A stretch of DNA of 64,000 nt from Brevibacillus brevis (GCF_001039275.2 NZ_CP030117.1:924001-988000), one strand, 5' to 3'; shown: positions 41,965 to 51,306, counted from the first letter of the stretch. The notes: a model not told the origin generated them from the letters alone. Made by a program: numbers and translations.

Positions 41965-43188
41965 TGTGGTTGGTTTTCGTTTTTCAATCAGGAAGCCTGC
42001 GAAGCTCATGACCGCGAGGAATAGTCCACTGACGAGGAAGAGCTGCTCGACAGGCCATTTGCCCATCCAGATGGCGCCTAGGCTGCTGGACAAGGTAGAA
42101 AAGAAGGTGAACATGAGCATGTTGATCGCAAATATTTTGCCTGTACTGCTGCTCGTTGCTTTGATTTGAATGGCAGTCACGGTCGGGATACCAATGAGCG
42201 GTCCACCGAACCCTGCAACGGCTGCTCCGAGAAAGGCAATCCAGTGAGCGGTGCCTCCTGTCGTAAGCAACAGGAATCCAATTGCCTGAAACACCCATCC
42301 AATCAAAATGATAAACAAATAGCGGTTGTAGAACGATCGAGCCATGTACAGGCTTCCCAGCAGGTTTCCGATCCCGTAAAAGCCCAACAAGACAGCTAGT
42401 GTACTTCCGTTTCCTTGCTGCATGCGTTCGGCCATAAATGGGAAGCCCACCGTATAAGTGACCTGCCAGACGAGAAAGCCCATATTACTAAAGAGAAGAA
42501 TCAAGAACAGGGCGCGATTCTGTTTTAGCTCCTGTAAACCTGAGGCAATATCCCGGGTGTACTGGCTGGGTGTCATTTTCGTCGTAGACATTCGCTGTTG
42601 ATCAGTTAACGAAATACGAATGGCATAAAGAAACAAGACGGATATTAAATAGCTGCCTGCGTTCACGAAAAACAAAGTAGACAGCGGCATAATCGAAGCG
42701 ACTAGTCCAATCGACATTGGCGCAATAATCCGAATCGTCCGGAAAGTCGTGTCCAAGATGGCATTTGCTCGTCCTAGCTGTTCTTGGGGAACAACTGATT
42801 TGAGCGCAACAGTCCGTGCTGGCTGAAACAGACTGGAGAACAACCCCAATAAGAATTGAGCTGCCAGAAAAAAAGCAAACTCTTCCACACCGATGTAGAC
42901 CAGGATGCCAACGATGATTGCGACAACAATTCGCGCAACATCCGCTCCCACCATGAGCATGCGTGGGCTGTACCGATCAGCCATGACCCCGCCGACGAGG
43001 TAAAACATGAGACCCGCCACCATCTCCGGGATCACGAGCAAGCTCAGCACCGTACCCGATTTGGTTGCTTGCAGCAAATACCAGAGTAATGCGAAGCTGT
43101 AGCATTGATCACCGATGCTTGCCGTCATTTGCGCGAGCCAGAGTTTGAGAAACGAACTGTTTTTCCATAAAGATGGGGATGAATCCAC
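41941..43188 (-). CDS. MFS transporter (DHA3, macrolide-efflux-like)
   Basis: About 415 residues with twelve membrane segments. FLKLWLAQMTASIGDQCYSF opens the protein and PARTVALKSVVPQEQLGRAN marks the MefA/EntS-like DHA3 branch of exporters. The GTG at 43188 is preferred, with GGAGAGGG about 6 nt upstream; the longer frame from 43272 would overlap the preceding MFS gene. It is separated by 80 nt from that gene on the same strand, so both may share a transcript. Substrate unknown; drugs or siderophores are typical. Confidence 0.87.
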   Translation of the reverse strand: MDSSPSLWKNSSFLKLWLAQMTASIGDQCYSFALLWYLLQATKSGTVLSLLVIPEMVAGLMFYLVGGVMADRYSPRMLMVGADVARIVVAIIVGILVYIGVEEFAFFLAAQFLLGLFSSLFQPARTVALKSVVPQEQLGRANAILDTTFRTIRIIAPMSIGLVASIMPLSTLFFVNAGSYLISVLFLYAIRISLTDQQRMSTTKMTPSQYTRDIASGLQELKQNRALFLILLFSNMGFLVWQVTYTVGFPFMAERMQQGNGSTLAVLLGFYGIGNLLGSLYMARSFYNRYLFIILIGWVFQAIGFLLLTTGGTAHWIAFLGAAVAGFGGPLIGIPTVTAIQIKATSSSTGKIFAINMLMFTFFSTLSSSLGAIWMGKWPVEQLFLVSGLFLAVMSFAGFLIEKRKPTTQHQSSSA

Positions 43189-43268
43189 GTTGACCCTCTC
43201 CGTCCTGCTGACTGCGATAAAATGAATTTGACCATAGCGTAGCAAGGCGAAGAGGGAAAGTAAAGGAC

Positions 43269-44453
43269 TCATGCTCGTGCGGTTACATTTAATTTACCAG
43301 TCCTCCAGACAAAGAGAAAATAAGCGATAAGAAAAGTGAAGGAGGCGAAGGTGCTGACCCCCGCGAAACCAAAATTAGAATACAAATTGCCTGCGAAAGA
43401 AGAGGCAATGAAAGTCCCTATGTACATGCAAGCGTTGGCCAAGCTCGATATGGTACCGCGCGCGGTGTCAGATAATGATTGCAAGTAGCCCATCAGGACA
43501 GGCACGAGTACACCGCCGAAGCAGTACAGGAAGAAGAGGACAACCTGCAAAAAGCCAACTCCCGGTATGTAAGGCAAAACAAGATAGAGCAGGGCGCTGC
43601 CCAGAAACCCAACAGTCAAAATCGTATTTCTCTTCCAACGCTCGAGTAACCAACCGCTGAGTAAGCTGCCAACGGTGTTGCCAAGCCCGATAACTAGAGT
43701 AATCAAGCCAATTTCGGTAACGGATTGCTGATATTGATCGGAAAGCCATACGCCATAGAATGAAAAGACTGCATAGACACCCGTCATGAAAACGAAATAG
43801 CCGATAAAGCTGCGTGAAGCTTGTGGTAGTCGCAACAGATCCTTGTAACGCGCAAAAATAGCCACTCGGGTGTTGTTTGTTCCAAGCCCGGCTATAGAGG
43901 TAGGAGGCAATAAATCAGGAAGTTTTCGGATGATGAGTACAAAAGCTCCGAGAGAAGTAATTCCTACAGCCAAAAAAGGAAGCGACCAATGATAAGCTGA
44001 CAGAAAACTGCCTATAGGTACACCGATCACTTGGGAAACGGAAAGACCTGCCATGACAACCCCCATTGCTTTTCCGATACGAGCAGGGGGAAACAAAACA
44101 GGAATGGCAGCCCACACTTGAGGACCGATAAAGGCAGAACAGATCCCGGCAAGGAAGCGAAAGAAAAGCATCGCGGTGAAACTAGGTGCAAAGGCGCATG
44201 CAAGTGTGGAAATTGCAAATCCGAGCATACCGGCTGCCATCACATGTTTTCTATTTCGATTATCAGATAGCGGACCGGCTACTAAAGCGGCCAAAGCAAA
44301 ACCAAGAGCATAAGTTCCAATCAGCCAGGCTGCCTGGTTCGTGGATACGTGATATAACTCTCGCAAGGTTGGCAGCAGTGGGCTGATGATAAATGTGTTC
44401 GTACCGATCAAAAACATGGTGAAGAAAAAGATCATCAAAAATAGGCGCTCCAT
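43269..44453 (-). CDS. MFS transporter (DHA1, AraJ/YtbD-like)
   Basis: 394 residues and twelve hydrophobic segments. FIISPLLPTLRELYHVSTNQ, then ALVAGPLSDNRNRKHVM (A-motif with an unusual Asn-Arg run) and VIGVPIGSFLSAYHWSLPF are typical of arabinose/drug exporters such as AraJ and YtbD. AGGAGAG precedes the ATG. An ArsR-type regulator gene lies directly upstream on the same strand, behind a terminator and a palindrome. The pump is probably induced when that regulator is released. Substrate unknown. Confidence 0.88.
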   Translation of the reverse strand: MERLFLMIFFFTMFLIGTNTFIISPLLPTLRELYHVSTNQAAWLIGTYALGFALAALVAGPLSDNRNRKHVMAAGMLGFAISTLACAFAPSFTAMLFFRFLAGICSAFIGPQVWAAIPVLFPPARIGKAMGVVMAGLSVSQVIGVPIGSFLSAYHWSLPFLAVGITSLGAFVLIIRKLPDLLPPTSIAGLGTNNTRVAIFARYKDLLRLPQASRSFIGYFVFMTGVYAVFSFYGVWLSDQYQQSVTEIGLITLVIGLGNTVGSLLSGWLLERWKRNTILTVGFLGSALLYLVLPYIPGVGFLQVVLFFLYCFGGVLVPVLMGYLQSLSDTARGTISSLANACMYIGTFIASSFAGNLYSNFGFAGVSTFASFTFLIAYFLFVWRTGKLNVTARA

Positions 44454-44484
44454 ACTAAAACTCTCCTCTTTGTTTTATAATTAT

Positions 44485-44508
44485 ATAGTTAAATAACTTT
44501 TGAACTAT
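44485..44508 (-). promoter_or_regulatory. Inverted repeat, candidate ArsR operator of the MFS gene
   Basis: ATAGTT and AACTAT flank 12 AT-rich bases in the promoter region 32-55 bases upstream of the MFS start. The site fits a dimeric winged-helix regulator such as the adjacent ArsR protein; assignment is by position. Confidence 0.4.
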
Positions 44509-44512
44509 CGAG

Positions 44513-44540
44513 TAAAAAAAGGATACCATTACAAGGTATC
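44513..44540 (-). terminator. Intrinsic terminator of arsR-like gene
   Basis: On the minus strand GATACCTTGTAATGGTATCC is followed by TTTTTTTA; it spans the stop codon. Confidence 0.75.
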
Positions 44541-44819
44541 TAAAAAGCCAGGCAGTATTTGATCGAATGTCTCTTTATAGATGCGCATGTATCGTGTTTG
44601 CCCTTCCTTTCTGACTTTGATTAATCCTGCCTCTCGAAGTGTCTTGAAATGATAGGAGGCATTGGACTTGGAAGTGTCGCAGGTCAAGCCCACTTCCGTA
44701 CAACTCAGCTCGTTGTCGGAACGATACAAGGCCTTTAAAATGGCTAGCCTTGTCTCATCTGCCAACGCTTTAAAAATCTTGATTCGCTTTTCGGTTAGTT
44801 CAAGTTGTTCAATATTCAT
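44529..44819 (-). CDS. ArsR-family transcriptional regulator
   Basis: A 96-residue winged-helix protein: IFKALADETRLAILKALYRS, then TCDTSKSNASYHFKTLREAG (recognition helix) and the wing VRKEGQTRYMRIY. It keeps two Cys residues (SCTEVGLTC), but not the ELCVCDL metal site of ArsR, so a metal signal is not certain. It lies upstream of, and on the same strand as, the MFS gene. Repression of that pump is inferred. Confidence 0.87.
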   Translation of the reverse strand: MNIEQLELTEKRIKIFKALADETRLAILKALYRSDNELSCTEVGLTCDTSKSNASYHFKTLREAGLIKVRKEGQTRYMRIYKETFDQILPGFLDTL

Positions 44820-44868
44820 AAAACTATCTTACTAAGGAAACTCTATCCAAGCAACCATTTTATTGCTT

Positions 44869-45027
44869 TTATTTTTGATTCTTCCTATTTTCGTTGTTGT
44901 GCTGATGCTGATAGGAAGATCCTTGGTTGTCTTCGGTATGCGTATCATCGGCAACTGTACTGCTGGTTAGTCCTGCTACAGCTAATCCTTTTTGATTCAG
45001 GTTTTTGGCGCTTTTGAATTTGGACAT
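44869..45027 (-). CDS. Small hydrophilic hypothetical protein
   Basis: AGGGGGT precedes the ATG at 45027. The 52-residue product starts MSKFKSAKNLNQKGLAVAGL and ends in a His/Asn/Gln-rich tail (SSYQHQHNNENRKNQK). No membrane segment or known domain is visible. It is divergent from a Toprim gene. Similar short His/Asn-rich proteins occur in Bacillales, possibly spore-related, but this is a guess. Confidence 0.55.
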   Translation of the reverse strand: MSKFKSAKNLNQKGLAVAGLTSSTVADDTHTEDNQGSSYQHQHNNENRKNQK

Positions 45028-45162
45028 GTTACTACCCCCTGTTTGTAGATGGATGCTTCTATAAGATGTCTTGTTTCGAAAGGGAGTAGTCATCCTCATT
45101 TTCCTAGCTGGATGTTGAGGTATACTATAAAAAAGTGCGTGAGTCAGGGAGGAGGGGAGCGG

Positions 45163-45516
45163 ATGGCAGGGTGTGTCATGATCGTGGAGGGGAAGACAGA
45201 CAAAGAACGCTTGCTTCGGGTGCTGGCTGAGCCTGTCACCATTCTTTGTACATACGGTTCCTACAGCTTGGAAAAAGGGGAGAAGCTGCTCACTCAAACA
45301 GAAGATGCAGATGAGGTATACCTATTTACGGATGAAGATGACAGCGGGAAAAAATTGCGAACGCATTTAAGTGAAGACTTTCCCGATGCGATCCATCTGC
45401 ATACGCCGAAAATGTACAGAGAGGTTGCTGACACGCCTCTTTCGGTACTGGCAGAAATTTTGGAGCGAGCAGGCTTTGCGGTTATTGTGCCTCATCCTGA
45501 TCTTGGAGAGCGGTAA
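45163..45516 (+). CDS. Toprim domain protein (RNase M5-like)
   Basis: The ATG at 45163 has GAGGGGAGCGG upstream. The 117-residue product is a single Toprim fold: IVEGKTDKERLLRV with the catalytic Glu, CTYGSYS, and FTDEDDSGKKLRTHL with the DxD metal site, close to YusF and the N-terminal half of RNase M5 (RnmV), but without the M5 C-terminal region. It may cleave or bind structured RNA. It precedes a small membrane protein gene by 64 nt. Confidence 0.85.
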   Translation: MAGCVMIVEGKTDKERLLRVLAEPVTILCTYGSYSLEKGEKLLTQTEDADEVYLFTDEDDSGKKLRTHLSEDFPDAIHLHTPKMYREVADTPLSVLAEILERAGFAVIVPHPDLGER

Positions 45517-45580
45517 GGGGATAAAACACCGTTTCATCGGCTATAACAGTAGTAAATGGAATGGTGGAGGTGCGAAGCAA

Positions 45581-45787
45581 TTGCGTAGTTTGATGACGTT
45601 TTTTAATCGAATGAATATTATGGTGTGGCTGGTAGGTATCTTTGTCGCTCACGCCGCGCTCTATCTAGTGCTGGGGACAGCGACGTGGCTGGCTACCTCG
45701 CTTTTGGCAACAGCATTCTACGGCGTTATTTTATTGGTGGGCAAATTAATTGCCAGCCGTTATCCAGACAAGGAAGAAAGCAGATAA
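45581..45787 (+). CDS. Small two-helix membrane protein
   Basis: GGTGGAGGTG precedes a TTG at 45581 by about 8 nt; an ATG at 45593 is an alternative start. The 68-residue product has two hydrophobic helices (IMVWLVGIFVAHAALYLVLG and LATSLLATAFYGVILLVGKL) and a charged tail. The family is not recognised. It lies between the Toprim gene and uppP and ends at a terminator. Confidence 0.6.
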   Translation: MRSLMTFFNRMNIMVWLVGIFVAHAALYLVLGTATWLATSLLATAFYGVILLVGKLIASRYPDKEESR

Positions 45788-45816
45788 AAGCCGGTGAGCA
45801 AGCAGCCGGCTTTTTT
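45785..45816. terminator. Bidirectional intrinsic terminator
   Basis: AAAAGCCGG and CCGGCTTTTTT arms around TGAGCAAGCAG, between converging genes. Confidence 0.88.
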
Positions 45817-45820
45817 CGCA

Positions 45821-46600
45821 TTACCAGCCCAAGAGCTGCATGAGTAAAATGAACCCACCCAATACCCATACGTAGATGGCGAAGCCCTTCATCGAGCCTG
45901 TACTGATGATGGTAAGCATCCAGCGAATGGCAACATATCCCGCTAGTCCGGCAAACATGGTGCCCACGAGCATTGGGATCAATAAAGCTGTTTCAAGCGG
46001 TGTTTCTACGAGCTTGGCTGTTTGTAGGACACAAGCCCCCAGAATCGCAGGCAAGGATATTAAAAACGAAAAGCGAGCAGCGTCAGCACGGTCGATTCCG
46101 CGCAGGAGTGCACCGGCAATCGTCAGTCCGGAGCGGGAAATAGCTGGCAGAATCGCAGCACCTTGCAGTGTCCCGATGATGAGGGCGTCCGTGTAGTTGA
46201 TTTCCTCGAATCTCCGATTTCCACGGCGCATAGACTCCACCGCCCAGAGGATCGCGCCCGTCGCAAGAAATTCCCACCCAATCGTAATGCCTGTCTGGGA
46301 GATTTCTTCAAAATAATCCTCAAAGGCGAGTCCGATTACTGCCGTAGGGATTGTGCCTACGACCAATAGCTTGGTCAGCTTACTCATCGGATTCATGATG
46401 ATATAACGAACCTGTGGCCAAAAGACGATAACGACAGCGATCAGCGTACCGAAATGGAGCATCGTGTCAAATAAAAGGCCTACCTCCTGCATGCCAAAAA
46501 TTTTGCGAAACAGGACGAGATGACCCGTGCTCGATATCGGTAAAAATTCAGTCAAGCCTTGTACAATGCCAAGAAAAATATGTTCAAGCAACAACAGCAT
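45821..46600 (-). CDS. uppP: Undecaprenyl-diphosphate phosphatase
   Basis: UppP (BacA) recycles the lipid carrier of cell-wall synthesis by removing one phosphate from undecaprenyl diphosphate, and its overproduction gives bacitracin tolerance. The 259-residue product has eight or so helices and both active-site motifs: IVQGLTEFLPISSTGHL (about residue 14) and LPAISRSGLTIAGALLRG (about 153), where most relatives have PGxSRS. The ATG at 46600 has GGAGTG 10 nt upstream; a TTG two codons earlier is possible. Confidence 0.93.
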   Translation of the reverse strand: MLLLLEHIFLGIVQGLTEFLPISSTGHLVLFRKIFGMQEVGLLFDTMLHFGTLIAVVIVFWPQVRYIIMNPMSKLTKLLVVGTIPTAVIGLAFEDYFEEISQTGITIGWEFLATGAILWAVESMRRGNRRFEEINYTDALIIGTLQGAAILPAISRSGLTIAGALLRGIDRADAARFSFLISLPAILGACVLQTAKLVETPLETALLIPMLVGTMFAGLAGYVAIRWMLTIISTGSMKGFAIYVWVLGGFILLMQLLGW

Positions 46601-46790
46601 AGGCAAGAGTCACTCCAGTCTTGAAAAAGTAGGGTCAAGCCAGTCTTACTGTCATATGTATGTCCGTGAATGGAAGACTTGCCTATTTCGTTGGGCATCG
46701 TTATTTTGTTAGAAAAAAGTTGTGGTATTTTCTTGCGGGAGATGGGTATAGTTAGTGTGCACAATGGTAGAGAGCGAGGAAAAAATACAT

Positions 46791-47711
46791 ATGTACAAAA
46801 GACAAATGCGTGAAAAGCGTGAGCCCCAAATCATTCAGAACGACAATTTGGCGGCAGGGATGACGCTTACCATGACGGTAGCGCGAAAAACGGAAATCGG
46901 CTATTTTTTAAGCGATGGCAAAGATGAAGTGTTTCTCCATGCCAATGAAGCGCATGAGCGTTTACATATCGATGATGAGGTCGAAGTGTTTTTGTACCAT
47001 GATCACGAAAACCGACTGGCTGCGACCATGGACATGCCTCATGTCGGCATGGGTGAATACGGCTGGCTGGAAGTAGTGGACATTTCTCCGCGCATGGGTG
47101 TATTCCTGGACAACGGTATTAACAAGGATCTGCTCTTGTTTATCGATGACCTGCCCAAGCATAGTGATGAATGGCCGCGTCCCAAGGATCAAATGCTGGT
47201 AGCGCTGAAGCAAGACAAGCTCGGCAGACTCTTGGCAAAGCCGGTCACTGAAAACGAAATCGTCAAGATCGCAGCAATGGCAGATCAGAGTATGAAAAAC
47301 AAGTCTGTCGAAGGTACGGTCTACAAAGTGATTCAAGCAGGTGCGTTCCTGTTGACGGAGGACGAGCATATCCTTTTCATTCATCGTGATGAAATGGTAG
47401 GGCGACTGCGCCTCGGACAAACGGTGCGCTGCCGTATCAGTTTTGTACGTGAGGATGGCCGTCTGAACGGTTCCATGAAAGAGCGCAAGGAAGTGCAGTA
47501 TGGCGAAGATGCGGACAAGCTGCTGCGCTATTTGATCAATCGTGACGGGGCGATGCCTTATACCGATTCGACAGAAGCGGATGTCATCCGAGAAAAATTC
47601 CAAATGAGCAAGTCCAGCTTCAAGCGGGCACTCGGCAAGCTAATGAAGGAACGCCGCGTGGAGCAAGTAGACGGCTGGACCAAAATCATTCGAACCGACA
47701 AAGACGAATAA
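46791..47711 (+). CDS. cvfB: CvfB-like S1 RNA-binding protein
   Basis: 306 residues made of S1-like beta-barrel domains and a C-terminal winged helix, the CvfB/YitL architecture. LSDGKDEVFLHANEAHERLH, GVFLDNGINKDLLLFIDDLP and FLLTEDEHILFIHRDEMVGR are successive S1-like units; KFQMSKSSFKRALGKLMKER is the winged-helix end. CvfB in Staphylococcus aureus affects virulence factor expression by binding RNA. The ATG at 46791 has AGCGAGGA upstream. A terminator follows. Confidence 0.9.
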   Translation: MYKRQMREKREPQIIQNDNLAAGMTLTMTVARKTEIGYFLSDGKDEVFLHANEAHERLHIDDEVEVFLYHDHENRLAATMDMPHVGMGEYGWLEVVDISPRMGVFLDNGINKDLLLFIDDLPKHSDEWPRPKDQMLVALKQDKLGRLLAKPVTENEIVKIAAMADQSMKNKSVEGTVYKVIQAGAFLLTEDEHILFIHRDEMVGRLRLGQTVRCRISFVREDGRLNGSMKERKEVQYGEDADKLLRYLINRDGAMPYTDSTEADVIREKFQMSKSSFKRALGKLMKERRVEQVDGWTKIIRTDKDE

Positions 47712-47717
47712 ACAGGG

Positions 47718-47760
47718 AAAGCCCTTCTTTGCATGAACATGCGCAAAGGAGGGCTTTTTG
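47718..47760. terminator. Bidirectional intrinsic terminator
   Basis: AAAGCCCTTCTTTGC and GCGCAAAGGAGGGCTTTTTG around ATGAACAT. Confidence 0.9.
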
Positions 47761-47767
47761 TTATGTT

Positions 47768-49714
47768 TCACAGTGTTGTTTGCACAGATTGTTTTTGTTT
47801 GCGGGCTTTGTAATACGACAACGAAAAAACGAGCCCTAGTAAAATAATACCAGCAATATCCGTTTCGATTCCAGGAATGACCGCGAGAACACCACCTGCA
47901 ACCGCGAGGATACGCTCCAAGACGTTTAGCTTGGACATCCAGTAGCCGATTAACCCTGCTCCCACCCCGATCATCCCAAGCGTTGAAGTCAGCATAACCC
48001 AAATCGATTCCAGCAAGGTAGTATTAATCAGCAGCAAGGCTGGTGAGATAACGAAAATATAGGGAGCCATAAAAGCCGCGATTGATAGCCGTGTTGATTC
48101 TACGCCTGTCCGGATTGGCTTTGACTTGGCAATGCCTGATGCGGCAAAGGCAGCAAGCGCAACCGGCGGCGTGATGTCTGCGACAATGCCGAAGTAGAAC
48201 GTAAACATGTGCGCCGCGATAGGAGGAACGCCCAATTGAATGAGCGCTGGAGCTGCGATGGTCGAAGTGATAATGTAGTTCGCCGTTGTTGGCGTTCCCA
48301 TTCCCAAAATGAGCGATGCGATCATGGTAAAGAACAACGTAAGCAAAAGCTGGCCGCCAGCCAGATCAATCAGACCATTTGCCAGCTTCAACCCAATCCC
48401 TGTCAACGTAATCGTACCGACAATGATTCCGGCACACGCTGTTGCAGCGACGACGCCGAGAGCCATTCTGGCACCTGAGGCAAGCGCTTCTAAAATATCA
48501 GCAATAGACATGCGGGTTTCTTTGCGGAAGGCTCCTACGATGATTGTGGAGACGATACCGATAATTGCGGCGCGCTCGGCTGATATGTTCATCATCAAGG
48601 CTGTAATAATGATCACGATGGGGAGGAGCAAGTACATTTTTTTCAAAACTTCTTTTTTGTTCGGCAGTTCTTCCTTCGAGAGTCCGCGCAACCCGAGTCG
48701 TTTTGCTTCGAAGTGCGTCATAATCCAGATGCCGACGAAAAATAAAATCGCTGGAAGAATCGCTGATTTGGCGATTTCCAAGTAAGGAACGCCGATGAAC
48801 TCCGCCATCAAAAAGGCAGCAGCCCCCATGACAGGTGGCATAATTTGTCCACCAGTAGAGGACGAGGCTTCCACCGCCGCGGCAAATTCGGAACGATAGC
48901 CGAGCCGTTTCATCATCGGGATGGTAAAGGCACCGGAGGTAACCACATTGGCAACAGAACTGCCGCTAATCGTCCCTTGCAGGGCGCTGGAAAAAACGGC
49001 CACCTTCGCAGGACCGCCGATTCGTCTGCCTGCAATGACCAGCGACAAATCGTTAAAATACTCACCGACCCCTGTTTTTTCGAGAAACGCCCCGAACAGC
49101 ACAAACAAAAAGATGAAGGTAGAGGAAACGGCGAGCGGCGTACCGAGAATACCCTCTAGTGTGTAGTAGCTGTGCCCAATAATCCGCTCGACATCACTGC
49201 CGCGATGCTCCAAAAAGCCTGGCATGTAAGGTCCGAAGTAGGTGTATAAAAGAAAAATGGTGGCGATTAGAGCGATTGGAATTCCGACGACTCGTCGTGC
49301 AGCCTCAAGGACAAGCACGACAGCAATACCGCCGACCACCATATCCATCGTCGTATAGTTGCCTGTTCGGGTCACAAGTCCTTCGTAGTCAATGACCCAA
49401 TACAGTGACACGAAGACGCCTAACAGGGCGAGAACCATGTTCACGATTCCGATTTTGTTCTTGTTGCCTTTGGATGTCCCTGCATACAACAAATAGACAA
49501 GTACCAGTCCGAAGGCCAAGTGGATCGGACGATGAATCTGGGGAGGAAGCGTGAAGAAAAGCGTGCTGGATAACTGGTACAGGGAGAAGAGGACAAGTAG
49601 ACCAAAAGAGATCCACTTCATGGGACCCGCGAGCTGGCGTGTGGCTGATTCCTTGTCGTATTGCGCGATCAGCTTATCCATTTCTTGCTGGTTCATATTT
49701 GATGTTGTGCTCAT
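47768..49714 (-). CDS. TRAP transporter, fused 4TM/12TM permease (TAXI type)
   Basis: 648 residues with about seventeen hydrophobic segments: the small DctQ-like part near the N-terminus and the large DctM-like part fused into one chain, as in TAXI-type systems. GTPLAVSSTFIFLFVLFGAF, SVANVVTSGAFTIPMMKRLG and MGTPTTANYIITSTIAAPAL are permease marks. It uses the ion gradient to take up an organic acid delivered by the binding protein encoded two genes upstream. The gene follows the DUF1850 gene directly. Glutamate or glutamine is a likely substrate given the neighbouring GlnK/GlnL-like pair. Confidence 0.92.
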   Translation of the reverse strand: MSTTSNMNQQEMDKLIAQYDKESATRQLAGPMKWISFGLLVLFSLYQLSSTLFFTLPPQIHRPIHLAFGLVLVYLLYAGTSKGNKNKIGIVNMVLALLGVFVSLYWVIDYEGLVTRTGNYTTMDMVVGGIAVVLVLEAARRVVGIPIALIATIFLLYTYFGPYMPGFLEHRGSDVERIIGHSYYTLEGILGTPLAVSSTFIFLFVLFGAFLEKTGVGEYFNDLSLVIAGRRIGGPAKVAVFSSALQGTISGSSVANVVTSGAFTIPMMKRLGYRSEFAAAVEASSSTGGQIMPPVMGAAAFLMAEFIGVPYLEIAKSAILPAILFFVGIWIMTHFEAKRLGLRGLSKEELPNKKEVLKKMYLLLPIVIIITALMMNISAERAAIIGIVSTIIVGAFRKETRMSIADILEALASGARMALGVVAATACAGIIVGTITLTGIGLKLANGLIDLAGGQLLLTLFFTMIASLILGMGTPTTANYIITSTIAAPALIQLGVPPIAAHMFTFYFGIVADITPPVALAAFAASGIAKSKPIRTGVESTRLSIAAFMAPYIFVISPALLLINTTLLESIWVMLTSTLGMIGVGAGLIGYWMSKLNVLERILAVAGGVLAVIPGIETDIAGIILLGLVFSLSYYKARKQKQSVQTTL

Positions 49715-50248
49715 CTAGTAACCTCCTAACTCGCTCAGAATGGATCGCTTTTCTGCCTGAATCGTAATGGCTTCTCCCGGCTTGTCGATCAAGCTCAACG
49801 GAATATCCTGTCCAGCGAAAAGCAACGTATGATTAGCCCGTACTTGCCCGATAAAAAGCCGTATGGCAGGAAAAGAGCGCTGCATATTGCGAATGTGGAA
49901 TCGTCCATCGGCCAGAACCAGCTCCTCGCCGGGAGCCAATTCATTTTCCATGCCGATACCATAGTCGTGAAAGCTCATCTCCGATAAAATAATTTGACCG
50001 TCTACAATCCGGTATTGCTCCTCGATTGTGGAGAGATGAATAGAATGAGTCCAGCGGATGCCAAAGGATGCTTCATCCTGGATATTGGCACTCCAAACCA
50101 CCTGATTCGACCGTGTATCCCGGATAACCAGAGCGTGAATCAGCGGAGTGGAGATGCCCACATAAATGACAATGACGAGAAGAAAGAAGGAGAAAAGGCG
50201 GAACAACGTCCGCCCTCTTCCCTTTGTTACTGCCTGGATAAAAACCAT
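49715..50248 (-). CDS. DUF1850 protein of TRAP operon
   Basis: 177 residues with one N-terminal membrane helix (LFSFFLLVIVIYVGISTPLI) and an external domain. GIRWTHSIHLSTIEEQYRIV with the following SEMSFHDYGIGMENELAPGE is the DUF1850 signature. The family is found almost always between the TAXI binding protein and the fused permease gene, as here (7 nt after one gene, abutting the next). It probably assists the transporter; the mechanism is not known. Confidence 0.88.
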   Translation of the reverse strand: MVFIQAVTKGRGRTLFRLFSFFLLVIVIYVGISTPLIHALVIRDTRSNQVVWSANIQDEASFGIRWTHSIHLSTIEEQYRIVDGQIILSEMSFHDYGIGMENELAPGEELVLADGRFHIRNMQRSFPAIRLFIGQVRANHTLLFAGQDIPLSLIDKPGEAITIQAEKRSILSELGGY

Positions 50249-50254
50249 CTGGCT

Positions 50255-51241
50255 TTACTTCACGCCTTTTTCGTCGAAGTACTTTTGGGCACCTGGGTGA
50301 ACAGGGATGCTGACGCCGTTCTTCACGTTCTCCAGTTTGATTTCCTTGGCTTTGGCGTGACCGAGCTTGTCGCTGTTCTCAAAGATCGCCTTTGTTACTT
50401 TGTACACGAGGTCTTCACTGAGATCGGAGCGAATCAAGAGCATCGATTTGACGGAGACGGTTGTCACTTCTTCTGGAACGGTTTGGTATGTATTGGCAGG
50501 GACTGTTGTCTTTACGTAGTAAGGGTATTTGGCGATGATTGCATCGATTTTGTCCGCGTCAATTGGAATGATTTTTACGCCAGTTGTCGCTGCCAGCTCC
50601 GTGATTGCTGCGGTAGGTGTACCGGCAGTTTGGAAGGCAGCATCCAATTGACCGTCCTGAATGGCTTTGGCAGAGTCAGCAAAGGAGAGACGCTGGAGCT
50701 TGGTATCTTCAAAGGTCATACCGTATGCTTCCAAAATTTGCTGAGCGTTCACTTCTGTGCCGCTTCCCGGAGCGCCTACGGATACGCGCTTGTCTTTCAA
50801 ATCGGCAACGCTTTTTATATTGCTGTCAGCAGAGACGACGATTTGGATGGTCTCATCGTAGAGAGCGCCCAGTGCTTGGAAGGAATCAATTTTACCGTCT
50901 TGCTGGAACATGTTCGTTCCCTTAGACGCATACTCGGCAATGTCGTTTTGCGTGAAGGCAATGTCCGCCTTTTTATCACGAATGAGGCGAATATTTTCTG
51001 CTGAAGCGCCTGTGGCTTGAGCAGTAGCAGTGATGCCAGCATTTTTCGTGATATGGTCAGCCATGCCACCACCGAGTGGGAAATAAGTGCCGCCTGTACC
51101 GCCTGTTGCAATGATTAGTTGGGAAGGATCGGCGCTTCCTCCACCTGTACCTCCTTGTGTCGAGTTGCCGCCACCACATGCCGTCATGAGCGACATGGAC
51201 AGAAGCAGTGTGAGCGAGAGAAGAAAATGACGCTTATTCAA
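50255..51241 (-). CDS. TAXI-family TRAP solute-binding lipoprotein
   Basis: 328 residues. The signal sequence ends in lipobox LMTACGGG (Cys about 22), followed by a Gly/Ser linker. LIIATGGTGGTYFPLGGGMA is the TAXI signature at the start of the mature domain, then QATGASAENIRLIRDKKADI and DLKDKRVSVGAPGSGTEVNA. TAXI proteins of known structure bind glutamate or glutamine; others bind other carboxylates. It is the first gene of a three-gene operon read on the minus strand, opposite the GlnK/GlnL-like pair. Confidence 0.94.
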   Translation of the reverse strand: MNKRHFLLSLTLLLSMSLMTACGGGNSTQGGTGGGSADPSQLIIATGGTGGTYFPLGGGMADHITKNAGITATAQATGASAENIRLIRDKKADIAFTQNDIAEYASKGTNMFQQDGKIDSFQALGALYDETIQIVVSADSNIKSVADLKDKRVSVGAPGSGTEVNAQQILEAYGMTFEDTKLQRLSFADSAKAIQDGQLDAAFQTAGTPTAAITELAATTGVKIIPIDADKIDAIIAKYPYYVKTTVPANTYQTVPEEVTTVSVKSMLLIRSDLSEDLVYKVTKAIFENSDKLGHAKAKEIKLENVKNGVSIPVHPGAQKYFDEKGVK

Positions 51242-51306
51242 GATAATTCCCCCCAGTCTAAATGTTCTGTTTATATTGCTTTCTTTGGCATTGTAAGGGG
51301 AGGTCT

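Noticed and set aside
49994..51004. 336-codon plus-strand ORF opposite the TAXI binding protein and DUF1850 genes
   Set aside because: It is antisense to two well-recognised genes, has no ribosome site, and its composition (Cys, Phe, Arg rich) is that of a complementary-strand shadow.
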